Positions 46,702-57,450 of a stretch of 64,000 bases of DNA are shown in pieces; positions within the stretch are counted from its first letter, which is position 1; each line of letters begins with the position of its first letter. Position numbers and translations under genes: made by a program. A model generated the notes under the pieces. That model was not told where the DNA came from, did no database searches, and saw only the letters and a list, made by a program, of their open reading frames with translations. The stretch lies in contig MU119428.1 of the NCBI GenBank assembly GCA_014904845.1, positions 1 to 64,000 of the forward strand, written 5' to 3'. Origin of the DNA: Acephala macrosclerotiorum (taxonomy: Eukaryota; Ascomycota; Leotiomycetes; Helotiales; Mollisiaceae).

Positions 46702-47096
46702 CGAGGTATAGATCCGCGTGGCGATCATGTATGAATTTGCGCGCCACAACAGCCACAAGGCTGATGACGATTTCCTATATAGGTGTGAGGCCTTAGAGAT
46801 TGGATAAGACCCCTTTATAAGTATTAGAGATAGTATAAGCTCGGTGGTAAAGTTGTAGTAGAGGAAGTCTATTATGCTATAAAAGAGACTCTTTATAAAT
46901 TTAAGAATGAAGCGACGATACGAACATGATTTTCTCGTAAGAGGGGTTCAGAATGTCCTAGGGTGGCTACGGAATATAACTTATTAGAAAATATAGGAAA
47001 TATTAAGGTGTGTACAGATTTTAAGATACTTAAAGTCAAAGTACCTATTAAATTTTCCGGTACGTAGGGTTTTCCGGCACGTAGGGATAGACGTTA
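46702..47096 (-). repeat. Element A right end (type-R end module)
   Basis: About 395 bp homologous to both ends of element C. Shared boxes from inside to outside: GAGGTAY.GATC, GGCGTGGCGA-like, ATGAATTTGC, CAAGGCTGAT, GCGACGATAC, GATTTTAAG and TTTAAAGTCAAAGTACC-like, then the TIR. It lies upstream of the cargo gene start and may supply its promoter. Confidence 0.75.
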
Positions 47097-47173
47097 AGGA
47101 GGAAATAACCTCTGCAAATCGATATCTGTTGGCTTATATCGCTCGATCCCATTGTGCCAGTGAACCCTGTCTT

Positions 47174-48985
47174 TTATCGTAAAGAAAACTCTTGCAACTG
47201 GACTAATCCAGCTTGAGCCGCATCTAAGACTTCACCATCCATTATCCCATGAACGTAGCACTCTCCGACGAATGTATGCCAACTTCCTTTAGGTCGAAGA
47301 ACAAATGGCATGTCACCTCCTAGCAGAACGCAGACCAGATCCTCTTTCTCTGTCTCAGGTGGTGCAAGACCAAGGTAACCCATTCGAGTCAAAATCATTC
47401 GCCGATACGAGATCTTGGGTTTCATTCGACGAACGAAAGATAGGAGATCTTCTTCCCCTACCACGTCTTCAGAAAAATGTCTCATGCCAAGTAATCTTTC
47501 GGCAATCACTCGCTCTTTCTCTGGGGCCTTAACAAGCTCGTGCTCGCTTTGTTTCTCCTCATCGAGTTCCAATGCTTGGTTCGCAACAAGGCTGCGCCAA
47601 AAGGCATTAAAAAGATCTCCACCACTAATATATGGACGATGTTGTTCTTGATCAAGTCTCGCCATCTCTTTCCAGCTGCGTAAACCTCGCCAGATGTCTA
47701 CTTCCTGGACAAACTCGAAGATCTGAACTATATTGTCATATTGAAATCCCTGAAGCGTGAAAATATCCAGATCCTCTGAGGACTTTGCAATTACTCGCGA
47801 ATTTCTGGATGCTTGATAGAAATTTTCGCCCGCAAGACCTTTGAAAAAAGGGATTACTTCACTGGGTTTTTCCCAATCCCGCACCCATGATGGGAACTCT
47901 GATATGTTTAAATGCAGCAGTACATGGCTCAACATATCAAGACGTCCTGTATCCCGGATTACGCTCCGAGTTGTATCCTGGTACACCCGCTGAACTGGCT
48001 GCGAATAATCCGGCACAATGGTCCCGGGGAAAATATCTTTCGCTATGCCGATGATTGAGTAGATTATGTCTCTCTGTTCGGATAGTTTCCGAAAGCGTTG
48101 CCTGTAGAGGAGGTCTGAGAAATGTACTCGAACCCCAGGGTGCTTCAAGTCCTCTCGCTCCAGCCGTAGCGAGAAGACTCGCTGATATACCCCGGTTTTA
48201 AAAGGCTCATAATACACTCTATTAGAGTGTAAGATCCGATACAGTGCGGTCTCTAAAGTAGCCCATTGGATGGAACGCCAGCCACAGCAGACAAGAGCTT
48301 CTTTTGCCAGAGCAACCTCCTGAACAATCCATCCGCGGCTCCAGAAAGGGCGGTGAAAGAGTTCCGTTACAGGTTGCCATAATTCCACCTCCATCTGTAC
48401 CTCTTCTGCCTTGCATCTAGAGGGTTCGTATCCGAAGGTTTTGTAATCTACAAATCCACTGCTCATGTCTTCGAGAATGTGCATGGCTATTCCACTGTTT
48501 TCTGATGCTTCGCCTAACCAAACAATAACCTTATCAGCATTGGCGTAGATATCACGCATGATAAGCACCTGCTGGCTGCGTTCAAGTGTATCAGCCTGAT
48601 TGATACAAATCGCATCTATCCAGATCTTTCGGACACGGGTAGTAAGACGTAGATGCCAAAGCGCAGCTTTCAGACTCGCAGTAATTAGGAAGTCTTGTCC
48701 ATTTAGTAGGATAGAGTCCTTAATATTCTGATCGCCCCACGCGTAGGAGAGAGCTTCATAGTTGGGAACATCGTCCAGGAAGACTGTGATCAGTCTGCAA
48801 GAGAGTCTCTCATGTCCAAGACCAGGAAGCAGAAGGACAAGGCGAATCTGACGACGTTGTGCTTGCAACCTGCCGTAAACGAAACCATCCCTGTACAGAT
48901 CAATGGCTTGATCTTTGGGGCGTAGGCTGGTTCTGTCTTCTTCCTCATCGGCCAATTTGTGTGAGAGGCAGTGACTACTGTTCAT
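47174..48985 (-). CDS. HET-domain protein (heterokaryon incompatibility type)
   Basis: Intronless, 603 residues, ATG at 48,985. The HET domain begins at about residue 75: YEALSYAWGDQ, then IWIDAICINQADTLERSQQV, then IYANADKVIVWLGEASE. Residues further on show the usual companion region (FWSRGWIVQEVALAKEALVCCG, SIIGIAKDIFPGTIVPDYSQP) and a C-terminal part with LVCVLLGGDMPFVLRPKG..FVGECYVHGIMDGE, the standard end of this HET-6/TOL-like class. Such proteins trigger or modulate cell death after fusion of unlike hyphae. The gene looks intact. Element A ends 77 bp beyond its stop codon. Confidence 0.95.
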   Translation of the reverse strand: MNSSHCLSHKLADEEEDRTSLRPKDQAIDLYRDGFVYGRLQAQRRQIRLVLLLPGLGHERLSCRLITVFLDDVPNYEALSYAWGDQNIKDSILLNGQDFLITASLKAALWHLRLTTRVRKIWIDAICINQADTLERSQQVLIMRDIYANADKVIVWLGEASENSGIAMHILEDMSSGFVDYKTFGYEPSRCKAEEVQMEVELWQPVTELFHRPFWSRGWIVQEVALAKEALVCCGWRSIQWATLETALYRILHSNRVYYEPFKTGVYQRVFSLRLEREDLKHPGVRVHFSDLLYRQRFRKLSEQRDIIYSIIGIAKDIFPGTIVPDYSQPVQRVYQDTTRSVIRDTGRLDMLSHVLLHLNISEFPSWVRDWEKPSEVIPFFKGLAGENFYQASRNSRVIAKSSEDLDIFTLQGFQYDNIVQIFEFVQEVDIWRGLRSWKEMARLDQEQHRPYISGGDLFNAFWRSLVANQALELDEEKQSEHELVKAPEKERVIAERLLGMRHFSEDVVGEEDLLSFVRRMKPKISYRRMILTRMGYLGLAPPETEKEDLVCVLLGGDMPFVLRPKGSWHTFVGECYVHGIMDGEVLDAAQAGLVQLQEFSLR

Positions 48986-50098
48986 TGTCGAAGGTATACT
49001 GAATTGAGATGGTGACGCAAGAAAAGATAAAGCCTTGAATTTTGGGACAAGTCGATGAGACGGAGATTGTGAGATTGACCAGGCGTAGGTCGGAGATGAG
49101 ATGCTTGAGGTAGGAATTGTTGTTGGCTGTTTGGAAAAAGGATAGTGGTAGGATTGCTGAAATTCGAAAATTGTCGGTGATGAAGAAGTCTAGGTCGTAA
49201 AAGGGGGCTGAGGCTAGATAAGTGCGACCAACACTGAGAATCAGAGCCCCCTGATACATGGTTGCCTGTAAACAAAATAGGGACAGGAGCCACGATGTGC
49301 TGTTGATAGGTAGACGCGTCGCGTCGCAGCACTGACACGACATCACTTGATGTCTCGGCCAGCCAATGGCCATGAAAGTTGGGCGTTCTAGCGGCTGCAT
49401 TGTAGGCCAAAGTGGCTCAACAGGGTAACAGTAGGAGCGCTTGCTCCAGTAACATCACCCAGGTGCATTTTGCCTTGATTGCCTTGTGGTCGTGCAGGTA
49501 ATTGAGATCAGCCATTCAGCACCATGGTTTCAAAGAGAAACAATAGACACAAATCGACCCACCATAATGCTGTTTTTGCACTTCCCTAGAACTGTTCTCC
49601 TTCCTCCAACCCTGAAAACGGGGATGCAGTCTCTCGTACCGAACCTGCAAGCGCTTGATTGTGGGATTAAGTATTAGCCGCTTCTGATATCGGTAGTATC
49701 GAAACTGCGACTCGGACCGAGCTTTGACGGTATTGGGACGGCATCGCCACCAGGAAAGATTGTTTCTTAACTCTTGACAACCTGCATCTTGGAAGGAAGG
49801 AGTGCGAGGAAGAGTAGCTAGATGGGGTATTCGTTGTCCTTCTGCCTTTCCCTCTCTCTTTCTGACCAGTCACTCCGACTCAGATCCGTGTTAAGATGAT
49901 CTGAATGACCCTAAGAGTGCTCTGCAAGGCACCCGTCATTGGATCCCAGAGCTTTTCGCAAGGCAACGTGCATCATTAATCACGTGAGAGTGCACATATG
50001 GGATGGATTTCCAAGCCCAGCCCTGGATTGAATGAAAACCTGCACTACCATACTGAGAACCAAAGAAATCCCTTCTCCCGAAATGAAGTTTCCTCCGC
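48986..50098. other. Intergenic region
   Basis: Upstream region of the HET gene and downstream region of the pseudogene on the same strand. Open frames on the minus strand at 48,975-49,410 overlap each other in two frames and show no domain. CACGTG-containing ATCACGTGAG lies at about 49,979. Confidence 0.35.
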
Positions 50099-51184
50099 TT
50101 ATTCTGTCCCCTTGTGGTTTCCTCCCTTCTTTGTTCCATATCTACCTTTAAAGTTTGTGGCCAGTGGACTGCCTCCTGCGAGTCCATGATACTCAATATT
50201 TTCTAGTCCCCAAGGGACCAGATCTTTGATCGCTGGCTCCCATCCTTCGTCAACAGCCCCTAGCCATATCATTAAAACCATCCTCGCCAATTTTACCAGA
50301 ACTAGATCATTCATAACCTCGTCTTTAGAGCCATTCTTGAATGGCACTACGAACAACGTAATGAATTCTCCGTCCGGAGTCAAATCAAAGCGTTTGATTT
50401 TAGATATTAGTGCTTTGTCTTGCAGTCCAAGCAATGGAAAAGCGATGGAAAAAAGCTAACGGCGTCTGTTTATTCTCAAACTACCAGAATATCCGCTGAT
50501 AGAGCCGATACACAAGTAGTCTGTCTTCCGGATAGAGACTTGCTTCCCATTTGGTTTGAAGCGCTATGCAAATACCCCGCCATCGATTGTATCTGATTAT
50601 AATAGCGATTTCAGTCGAGCAAGGATCGGAGGCTCTGGTGATACAAGTATCAATTTGACGTTCGTTGGAATATATTCCGCAATCCGAGAAATCCATACGC
50701 CTGTAGACACGCTTGAAATTCTATTTTCTCAATCTGTAGTCGTTCGAGAAGTTATTAATTTTTCCTATATTTTCGACAATCGCGAGTAGAAGATTGCTTC
50801 TTCTGCCAGCGAAAGAGCTTGTAGACCCTTATTTTGATCTTTTAGTTTGACGCTATTGATAGGGAGCTTAGGCTTGGGTTTCTGGTGGCTTGAAAAGAGT
50901 TCCGGCGAGCTCGTTGTGCCACTTCGAATTCTGTTGTCAATGTGATAACAGATTGAAGGGTCGAGAGATCGTTCACGGTTGGGAAAGCTATTTTGAGTAT
51001 ATGGCGAATGCTTTTCTAAGTATTAGCATAACTTGGAAGGAAATAAGTAAAGGACGTTAACACAAACCTTTTGCTTGTCCCCTGCTCCGCTGAACGTTCC
51101 CGCTACAGAGGACCTCCAGCCCCTGCGCACCCTCCCCGCGGATCTGACAGTATGCCACACAGCACGCCTAGCCAGCCTGGGCAT
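50099..51184 (-). pseudogene. Orphan gene decayed by five in-frame stops
   Basis: From ATG 51,184 an exon reads MPRLARRAVWHTVRSAGRV. A GTTTGT...ACTTAG intron of about 50 nt then leads to KSIRHILKIAFPTVNDLSTL. Around 50,900 the frame shifts by one. From there one single frame runs to the stop at 50,099 through stop codons at 50,767, 50,731, 50,599, 50,566 and 50,458, all in phase. Between them the text is clearly protein-like: STGVWISRIAEYIPTNVKLI, VSIRKTDYLCIGSISG, DLTPDGEFITLFVVPFKNGS, VLMIWLGAVDEGWEPAI. So the gene died mainly by point mutations to stops. Family unknown. Confidence 0.65.
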
Positions 51185-51753
51185 ATTCGGAGCCGTTGAT
51201 AGATAGAGCTCAGCAAAATGTGAAGATTCCCGGTCCAAATATAAAAATTGTGAGCTGCGCAGTACTTAGTACTTGATTGACAGTCCTATAGTGCAAAAAA
51301 GACATTGTACTGAATGCCTAAGAAGGCTTTATAATGTTCCTCTATGAGTGCAGCTTTCGATGTTGATGCAATCCTTTGTTTTGATGAGCAGACTGTGTGA
51401 GACGTGAGATAAGGCAGCTCGCTAATAGTGAGTATAGTAAAAACGAACTAAATTAGAATCCAGGTTTTGCTTCAAGGTCGCTTCCAAGGACTGGTTGGAT
51501 AGGAGCTGAGTTGAGAGACAAGAGCTTGCATTTCGAGCACAACTCTACGAACACTAGTAATAGACTATTGAAGGCACAATTTCGCAGATTCTGTTATTGT
51601 ATTGCTATTTTCGCTGCTGTAAGGCAAGAATCTCATAGCTATCAACAACGGACTTGTTATATCAAAAGTGCTGTAAACCAAGCGTTGCTCAATACCTTCT
51701 CAGTCTAGGTCGCGCTATGAAACTTGCATCTGCAAGCCACAGTTTACTTATGA
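51185..51753. other. Intergenic, nothing recognised
   Basis: No supported coding frame or repeat. Confidence 0.35.
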
Positions 51754-52425
51754 TCAGCGCCAGGGGCAATTATCCTTTGCATTGAGACACTCAGCATCGT
51801 GATAACCATTTGACGTCCTAGTTTAAGCTTCTGCAGTACCAGCTTCAGCTTCTCCAGTACCTGGTATATTCTCTGCAACAACAAACTCTGCTGCTGACGC
51901 ACTAATTCCAAGCGTTGAAACATCTCCAATAGCTTTTCTCGCATTGGCATTTGTGCCAGCCAGTATTCCTTCGATCTAGACGCTAGCTGTAGCAGAGATT
52001 AGTATACCGTTAATACTCGCTTGCGTAGATTCAAGATCGGTAGGATTCGAAGCTCGAGCTCTTGAATAGCGCGCTGAGTAGTATAGATATCGGAGTTCGT
52101 GACTGTAATGAGGCGGTTGAAGCTTAGGGTCAAATCTAAGGGAAGAAAATATCAGTCTCGTCGTTTTGTGGATAGATCTGGAGCAGTTCGAAGAGAGGAT
52201 ACTGTGCGTACATGTAGAGAGAATGGCTAGTGGAAGGGCTGGAATTGGTAGTCCAGTTGCTATGCCGCTGTCGATATATTGGACAGCGTATTGTCCAGGT
52301 GATTGAGGCCTCTGCAAATGGATTGCGTCTGCGCAGGTGAGGGGGTCTCCTATGTTTGGGCAGAGGGAATGGACGTGAATGATATTGCCATGGATATCGC
52401 AAATAATGAGTTCGATAAAGCGCAT
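51754..52425 (-). pseudogene. Orphan gene with two in-frame stops
   Basis: ATG 52,425 opens MRFIELIICDIHGNIIHVHS, and the frame continues past TAG at 51,978-51,976 and TAA at 51,825-51,823 to a final TGA at 51,756-51,754. The part after the first stop still looks coding (GILAGTNANARKAIGDVSTL, AEFVVAENIPGTGEAEAG). Both internal stops could come from glutamine codons by C-to-T change. The first product (149 residues) might still be made. A TAG inside a missed intron is possible but I see no donor/acceptor pair. Family unknown. Confidence 0.5.
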
Positions 52426-52581
52426 TGTGTCGGAAGCTGGAAAGAGGCTCGTGATGGTCGAGGAGAGTCTGCAGAAAGTAAAACGATTCTAGATCGGATG
52501 ACGACTATCAGGTGTATTTTGAAGGCTGTGTTAGATCGAACAGAGCAGCACCTACTTTGCCTTTTATAGTTTTCTAATCCG

Positions 52582-52989
52582 TCATAGAATAAGAGGGCGG
52601 CTTCTACCAAAACCCAACTCCATTGTCTTATTAGGACTGTTTGCTGAGCGAAAGTTTCGTGCATCAGGGGTAAGATGGCTGAACCCCTCCCTCCAGGCCC
52701 GTCGCGTGCGACCACTAACCCCGAAACGCTTCAAAAGGATAGCCTCGCAAGCAAAACGACACTTTTCATCCCAATTCTCTCCTTCTATCCCAGCCGAATG
52801 ATCTGCCGCAATTACTGTGGAGCAGAGTCCGCTGAAGCTATACTTTTTCGCTATTTCATCATCCTCTTCATGACAAGACGACCCACCCAAGAGACTACCC
52901 AGACCACCCAGACCACCCAGACCACCCAGACCACCCAGATCATCCAGATCATCCAGATCACCCAGACCCACCAGGTCAAGTCGCATCAT
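52582..52989 (-). CDS. Possible small protein with Gly-Gly-Leu repeat
   Basis: ATG 52,989 opens a 135-residue frame with a run of D-D-L and G-G-L triplets encoded by a 9-bp repeat, followed by a charged region with no known domain. The plus strand is also open across the repeat (T-T-Q triplets). Because such repeats keep several frames open, coding is doubtful. Confidence 0.25.
   Translation of the reverse strand: MMRLDLVGLGDLDDLDDLGGLGGLGGLGGLGSLLGGSSCHEEDDEIAKKYSFSGLCSTVIAADHSAGIEGENWDEKCRFACEAILLKRFGVSGRTRRAWREGFSHLTPDARNFRSANSPNKTMELGFGRSRPLIL
52890..52972 (+). repeat. 9-bp microsatellite-like repeat (ACCACCCAG)
   Basis: About nine copies of ACCACCCAG/ATCATCCAG in a row with C/T variation between units. 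Confidence 0.9.
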
Positions 52990-53079
52990 AATCTTGTATG
53001 ATACCTTTGTTAACAGTACGTTCGCGATTAGTCTTCGATGTCCCTTTGTCCTCTAGGGGTTGGGTTTGATGCCTGCCAT

Positions 53080-53358
53080 TCAGATAAGCCACGAGGCTGG
53101 CAGAAATGCATTCATACGACCGTTACCTTCAGTCGGAACCCAAGGCCGAACATTAAAGTATAACACTTGGGGGTGTGATACATAGTCTGGCTCCCAAGTA
53201 GAGGGGACGATGACAACAGAAGCATCAAATGTATCAGAGAGTTCTGTTGTTCTAATCGGGAGCTCCAAGAAAGCGGCTATAACCATGCTGTCGTGGTCCT
53301 GAAAGTCAGCAAGAACGCATTCGGAGAAACTGTTTGTTTGATTGCGCGGATGAGGCAT
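53080..53358 (-). CDS. Short orphan protein, possibly a gene fragment
   Basis: ATG 53,358 (GAGATGCC) opens 92 residues: MPHPRNQTNSFSECV, then MVIAAFLELPIRTTEL and YVSHPQVLYFNVRPWVPTE. Hydrophobic and polar residues alternate in a protein-like way, but no family or partner exon is found, and pseudogenes lie on both sides. It may be a remnant. Confidence 0.35.
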   Translation of the reverse strand: MPHPRNQTNSFSECVLADFQDHDSMVIAAFLELPIRTTELSDTFDASVVIVPSTWEPDYVSHPQVLYFNVRPWVPTEGNGRMNAFLPASWLI

Positions 53359-53570
53359 CTCTATTTATTCTCTCTGGTGGCTACTTTTCTAATGTGATCT
53401 AGGCGACGTCAAAAGAACGCAACGGCAGATTCGACCGACTCAGAATCTCGCAAGAGGGACCAGCCCAGCATCCCCATGACCATAATGACAGCCCAACCGA
53501 GCTGTATCTAGAGAATGGCACAATGGATACATCTTTCTCTCTCTCCAGATATCAAGGAGTGCCTTGTCCT

Positions 53571-54561
53571 TTATGTTTTGCGACAGCTCCCATGCGGACT
53601 CATCTTCACTGTAAACGTCCCATGGATAACGTAGTACGTCCTGCCATCTTCTTGCTTCTCTGCCCGTATGCTACCAACAGAGCTGTTGCCATCATCTGAG
53701 ATTTGATGAGAGGCAGCGTCCTCGAAAATTTGAGCATCACTTATCGTCTCATCTCCTGTGGCGGACCCATCAGCATCTTATGAACCTTGACCCCATTCAG
53801 TTGACCGAAAATTGAACAACCCATCTCGTCCATTGCCACCTCGTGATATGCCCTGTCAACCCTCATTGGATACCACTGCTCTCCGTACAACGTTCCCCTA
53901 TCAAAGTGTGTCCTAACCCAAGTGTCATCCTTCCGTACGTTGTCGATATCCTTGCCTTAGAAAAGAAGCCGGTACCGCCCATTCCCCTTTGAATTGACTC
54001 CCAAGCATGTTATACCCCCTCTTTCAAAGCCTCATTCACACGTCTGCGAACGGCGCCTGCGTTTCCCTCCTTGATCTCCGGGATCACCACTCGACTAAGG
54101 TCGAGTCCAACCCCCGGAATCTGACCTGGGGCTATCGATGGCGGTGGAGACGATGGAGGCGATGGTGGAGGTGGGGGACCCGCGGGGGGAGGTGTAGTAA
54201 CTCGTGGGAAAAGCTCGTTTCGTATAAACTCTTCCAAGGTTTCGCTGCGCTGCTCTGCCTTCTCTGCTCGGCGCTCCGCAGCCAAGAGGGCGGATTCGAC
54301 ACGCGTAAGGAGGGCTTTGACTTGTGCCCACTGGTCGGTATCCACTGGCGTCGGTACTGTCTGAGACGTCGTGATCTTCGCAGAGTTGGCCCGCTTCGCA
54401 CGGGGCGGGGAGTTGGGCTCGAAGGGCTGCGTGCGCTTCAGAGGGCGCCCCCGAGTGCTCGTGGTTTGGACTGTAATCGAATCATCACCATCAGATTCGT
54501 CGAGCAATTCGAACGAATTGCCTTTGCGGCTGTTCACGCTGTTCTTGCTGTTCTTTGGCAT
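53571..54561 (-). pseudogene. Frameshifted gene with NLS, coiled coil and Pro-rich linker
   Basis: The first 183 codons from ATG 54,561 (MPKNSKNSVNSRKGNS) are intact, with a basic GRPLKRTQPFEPN..RAKRA patch, a coiled coil (LLTRVESALLAAERRAEKAE) and a proline run, and stop at 54,010. Coding-like text goes on in other frames: DTWVRTHFDRGTLYGEQWYP and AMDEMGCSIFGQLNGVKVHK at about 53,740-53,910, then AQIFEDAASHQISDDGN and YYVIHGTFTVKMSPHGS to 53,571. At least two frameshifts separate the pieces. The layout recalls the gag-like first ORF of fungal retroelements or an expanded transposon-borne family, but I found no reverse transcriptase nearby, so this stays a guess. Confidence 0.5.
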
Positions 54562-54803
54562 TTTTCCACTAGCTCCGCCAAGCCCCGCCAATAGACTTCG
54601 TCTTGTCAGAAATCACGTGCTTATGGTGCTGAGTCAGTGGTGCGGGGTTATAAGCACTTCTCTCCACTGTAACTATCACTCTAATATATCATCACCGTCA
54701 TCAGAACCATCAACTCTACTGGTTTCCATCACAAAAGTTGACACGTAACCTATGTTGAAGGGCTGTCGTTACGCCCTCGATATTCTGATTTTGCCGATCT
54801 CTA

Positions 54804-56892
54804 ATGATGATATGCCAAACTTGCCAAAATATTTTCCGAGGTTCTTGCTCTCATAAGAGATCAGTATTCGATGCAAACAATCATCACTCTTATCTCTACC
54901 AACTCGAACAAGCAGCTTTCGAAGAATGCCACATCTGCAGAGTCTTATGGGAAGCGATCTCTGACCACCCTCCAACCAATACTAAAGAGGCTTTGGAAGC
55001 TCCTGACGTTCAGGATACGGTTATTGTGAAACCAATTTCGCAATATTATATCAGGCACAGATCGCTTCGATCGAGAGAAAACATTCACAATATCTCAATA
55101 CTATCGCTTGTCGTAGACAAAAACGGCGTTCCTAACGGCATTAATGGCCTCATAGGAGCTAGTTTTAACTTTTGCCTGCAACCTATGAGAAGTGAGACGA
55201 TTCCCCAAATGACTTGCAGATCAGAGTACTAATATAATTTTAGAAGCTGGAAGCCACCTTGGAACCGAAGAGCCATCTGATCCTAGTTGGACCTCCAGCA
55301 TGATTTTAGCAAGGAAGTGGCTGCATCGATGCTTGGAAAGTCACAATAGATGTCTGTCTGCTCAGACGTCCGGATTAACTAATTTCATTCCGACGCGTCT
55401 CCTCCAGATTGGGGAACCAAGTGCTGACAAAATCCGTTTACTACTTTATCCGGACCGAGCGGGAATTGAAATCCAGTATACTACACTTAGTCATTGTTGG
55501 GGTACCTCACATGTCCTGAAATTGACATCAACGTCGTTACAACGTCTTCAAGGAGGAATAGCGATTTCCGATCTGGGTCAGACATTCCAAGACGCTATAT
55601 TTACAGCCCGGTCTCTAGGAATCCAATTTATCTGGATAGACTCTCTATGTATATTCCAGGACTCGCGAGAGGACTGGCAACGAGAAGCACCTCTTATGAG
55701 CAATTACTACCGATCTGCAATGCTCAACATCGCTGCAAGTGTCGCTGCTGATAACAAGGCTGGTTGCTTTCCTGACAGAAATCAGTCCTTGATCAAACCT
55801 TGCACCATAGAGACAGCCTGGGTTGATTGCCAAAATGAGAACTATTATCTCTATCGCTATGATTTCTGGCGACATGCTTTCAAGGATATGCCCCTGATGA
55901 AACGGGCGTGGGTAGTTCAGGAATTAATTCTGGCACCTAGAATACTTCATTTAAGTGGGACGCAATTGTTCTGGGAATGTTATGATTTAGATGCGTGTGA
56001 GACTTACCCAGATGGTGTGCCACCGGACATGGAAATATCCTGGGTGACGCGAGGAGCCTTGTGGGACGCTTTCAGCAATGTGCAACATCGTCTTGTCGCT
56101 ATAGAAAGGGTATTAGAAACACCTTCAAAAGACGACTTGTGGAAACTCTGGGCTGGGATTGTGGAAACCTACACAGCATGCAATTTAACATACGCTAGTG
56201 ATAAGCTGGTTGCTCTCTCTGGAGTTGCAAAGCTTATGGAGCTAGCGCTCGACGACCAGTACTGCGCTGGGCTGTGGAGAAAGAAGCTGGCTACGCAGCT
56301 TGCCTGGGTCAGCGGCTCTTATGGGCAACAGCCGGATTCGCGGCATGAGCCCTATAGGGCGCCGTCCTGGTCATGGGCCAGCTTAGATGGCCCCATCTCG
56401 TCACACTTTTACAGTGAAGAGTCCTATATTAAAATAGAGACACTGATCAATATTATTGATTGCGAGATTAAGAGTGCAACCGATGACACCACTAGTGTGA
56501 TCACGGGTGGAACTCTGAGATTGTCTGGCTGGCTAGCATCATTAGAACTTCGCCATATCTCTCGAAATGAGTGGTCTGTTTTCTTTGATGGAACGTGGTG
56601 GGGGAGGCATCCAAATCTCCACATCAACCTGGATTGCCAACCTCCAACCCTTCGACTTCACTGCTTGCCGCTTTTCGTCAACACAGAACAGGCGGAATGG
56701 AATGCTTCTTGTCTGTTGCTCAGTCCTACCAGGGTTTCGAAAGGCCAGTTTAGGAGATTCGGGATTCTGAGCATATTCGCAGGAACCTTCGGAATGAAGG
56801 ACTGTACAGGCTTTCGAGACACCAAGAATGAACCTTGGCTTGAGTACGAGGCTCTGGGTAGCAACGGCCAGTACATGATCTCGATTGTTTGA
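54804..56892 (+). CDS. HET-domain protein with N-terminal Cys-rich region
   Basis: Two exons, 54,804-55,191 and 55,244-56,892, encode 678 residues. The 52-nt intron has GTGAGA, ACTAAT and TTTTAG. The N-terminus has MMICQTCQNIF and later CHICRVLWEA, a cysteine pattern common before this HET class. The HET domain starts at about residue 206: YTTLSHCWGTS, then FIWIDSLCIFQDSREDW, then MSNYYRSAMLNIAASVA. It continues with RAWVVQELILAPRILHLSG and a C-terminal RAPSWSWASLDG motif, both usual in the family. Acts in vegetative incompatibility or related cell-death signalling. Appears intact. Confidence 0.95.
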
Positions 56893-57277
56893 TAATATTA
56901 AGTGGCTTTGAACCAAAGCTGAGGCAGAGCGTAGAAATTGCACGATCCACAGACCTGCATGAGCAATATGACATGTACGATATGACCAAGTGTGGAAAGC
57001 AAGAACCCTACAGGAACAATCCGGTTTCCATCCAGATCTGCACTAACAAACCGATATAGTTTAGAATAACGCTAATGCCGCAAGTATTAATGAATACTCC
57101 TTTTATCTTCTAAGAAGCCTGCAATTAAGGATCGACTGGCTGCCTGCCTAATCCTCCCTCGACAATCTCATTTCCAGTAGGTTTTGTCCCAGGATCTTTC
57201 GGAGTTTCTTTTCGTTTATCGCTTTCTAATTCCATGTACGGTTTGGCAGTTTTAGGACTTGGCATTTCCCGAGCTTC
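56893..57277. other. Intergenic, nothing recognised
   Basis: Downstream region of the HET gene without coding structure. Confidence 0.35.
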
Positions 57278-57450
57278 TCCCATCAACCCTCTCCGTGTTG
57301 AGATCTTGGGATCGTCTCAGCCGCATCTGGCGATGGTCGATCTACCGGGCCTCTTCTTGACCGGGAACAAAGACTAGACAGAGGAGGATTCTAAGCTTGT
57401 CGAGTCGCTCGTCCTCTCCTACATGAGAAAGCTCCGAAGCATCACCCTAG
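57278..57450 (+). pseudogene. Dynamin-type GTPase fragment
   Basis: One frame reads SPINPLRVEILGSSQPHLA, then MVDLPGLFLTGNKD, stop, then TEEDSKLVESLVLSYMRKL. D-L-P-G is the G3 motif of dynamin-family GTPases, and the V-x-x-x-V-x-x-Y-M helix follows it in that family. The stop (TAG) stands where a glutamine is usual, so CAG-to-TAG is likely. No P-loop or remaining domain is present. It is a small relic of a dynamin-like gene, a family often found near NLR/HET genes in fungi. Confidence 0.65.

Larger units (their letters stand above)
44324..47096 (-). mobile_element. Element A: gene-carrying TIR transposon, non-autonomous
   Basis: The ends are 44,324-44,363 and, inverted, 47,096-47,057. They match at 37 of 40 positions, starting TAACGTCTATCCCT, and each has two direct CCCTRCGTRCCGG-like boxes separated by AAAA, as expected for transposase binding sites. 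The outer TA at each end fits a TA target duplication, as in Tc1/mariner/Fot1-type DNA transposons. Beyond 40 bp the two ends differ: the left one belongs to an end type also seen in fragments B and D, the right one to the module of about 390 bp shared with element C. The only gene inside is a membrane protein on the minus strand; no transposase frame is present. It sits 77 bp from the end of a HET gene. Confidence 0.8.

Noticed and set aside
52582..52989. Confident call of the Gly-Gly-Leu repeat protein
   Set aside because: The 9-bp repeat keeps several frames open on both strands, so the open frame alone is weak evidence; kept only as a low-confidence feature.
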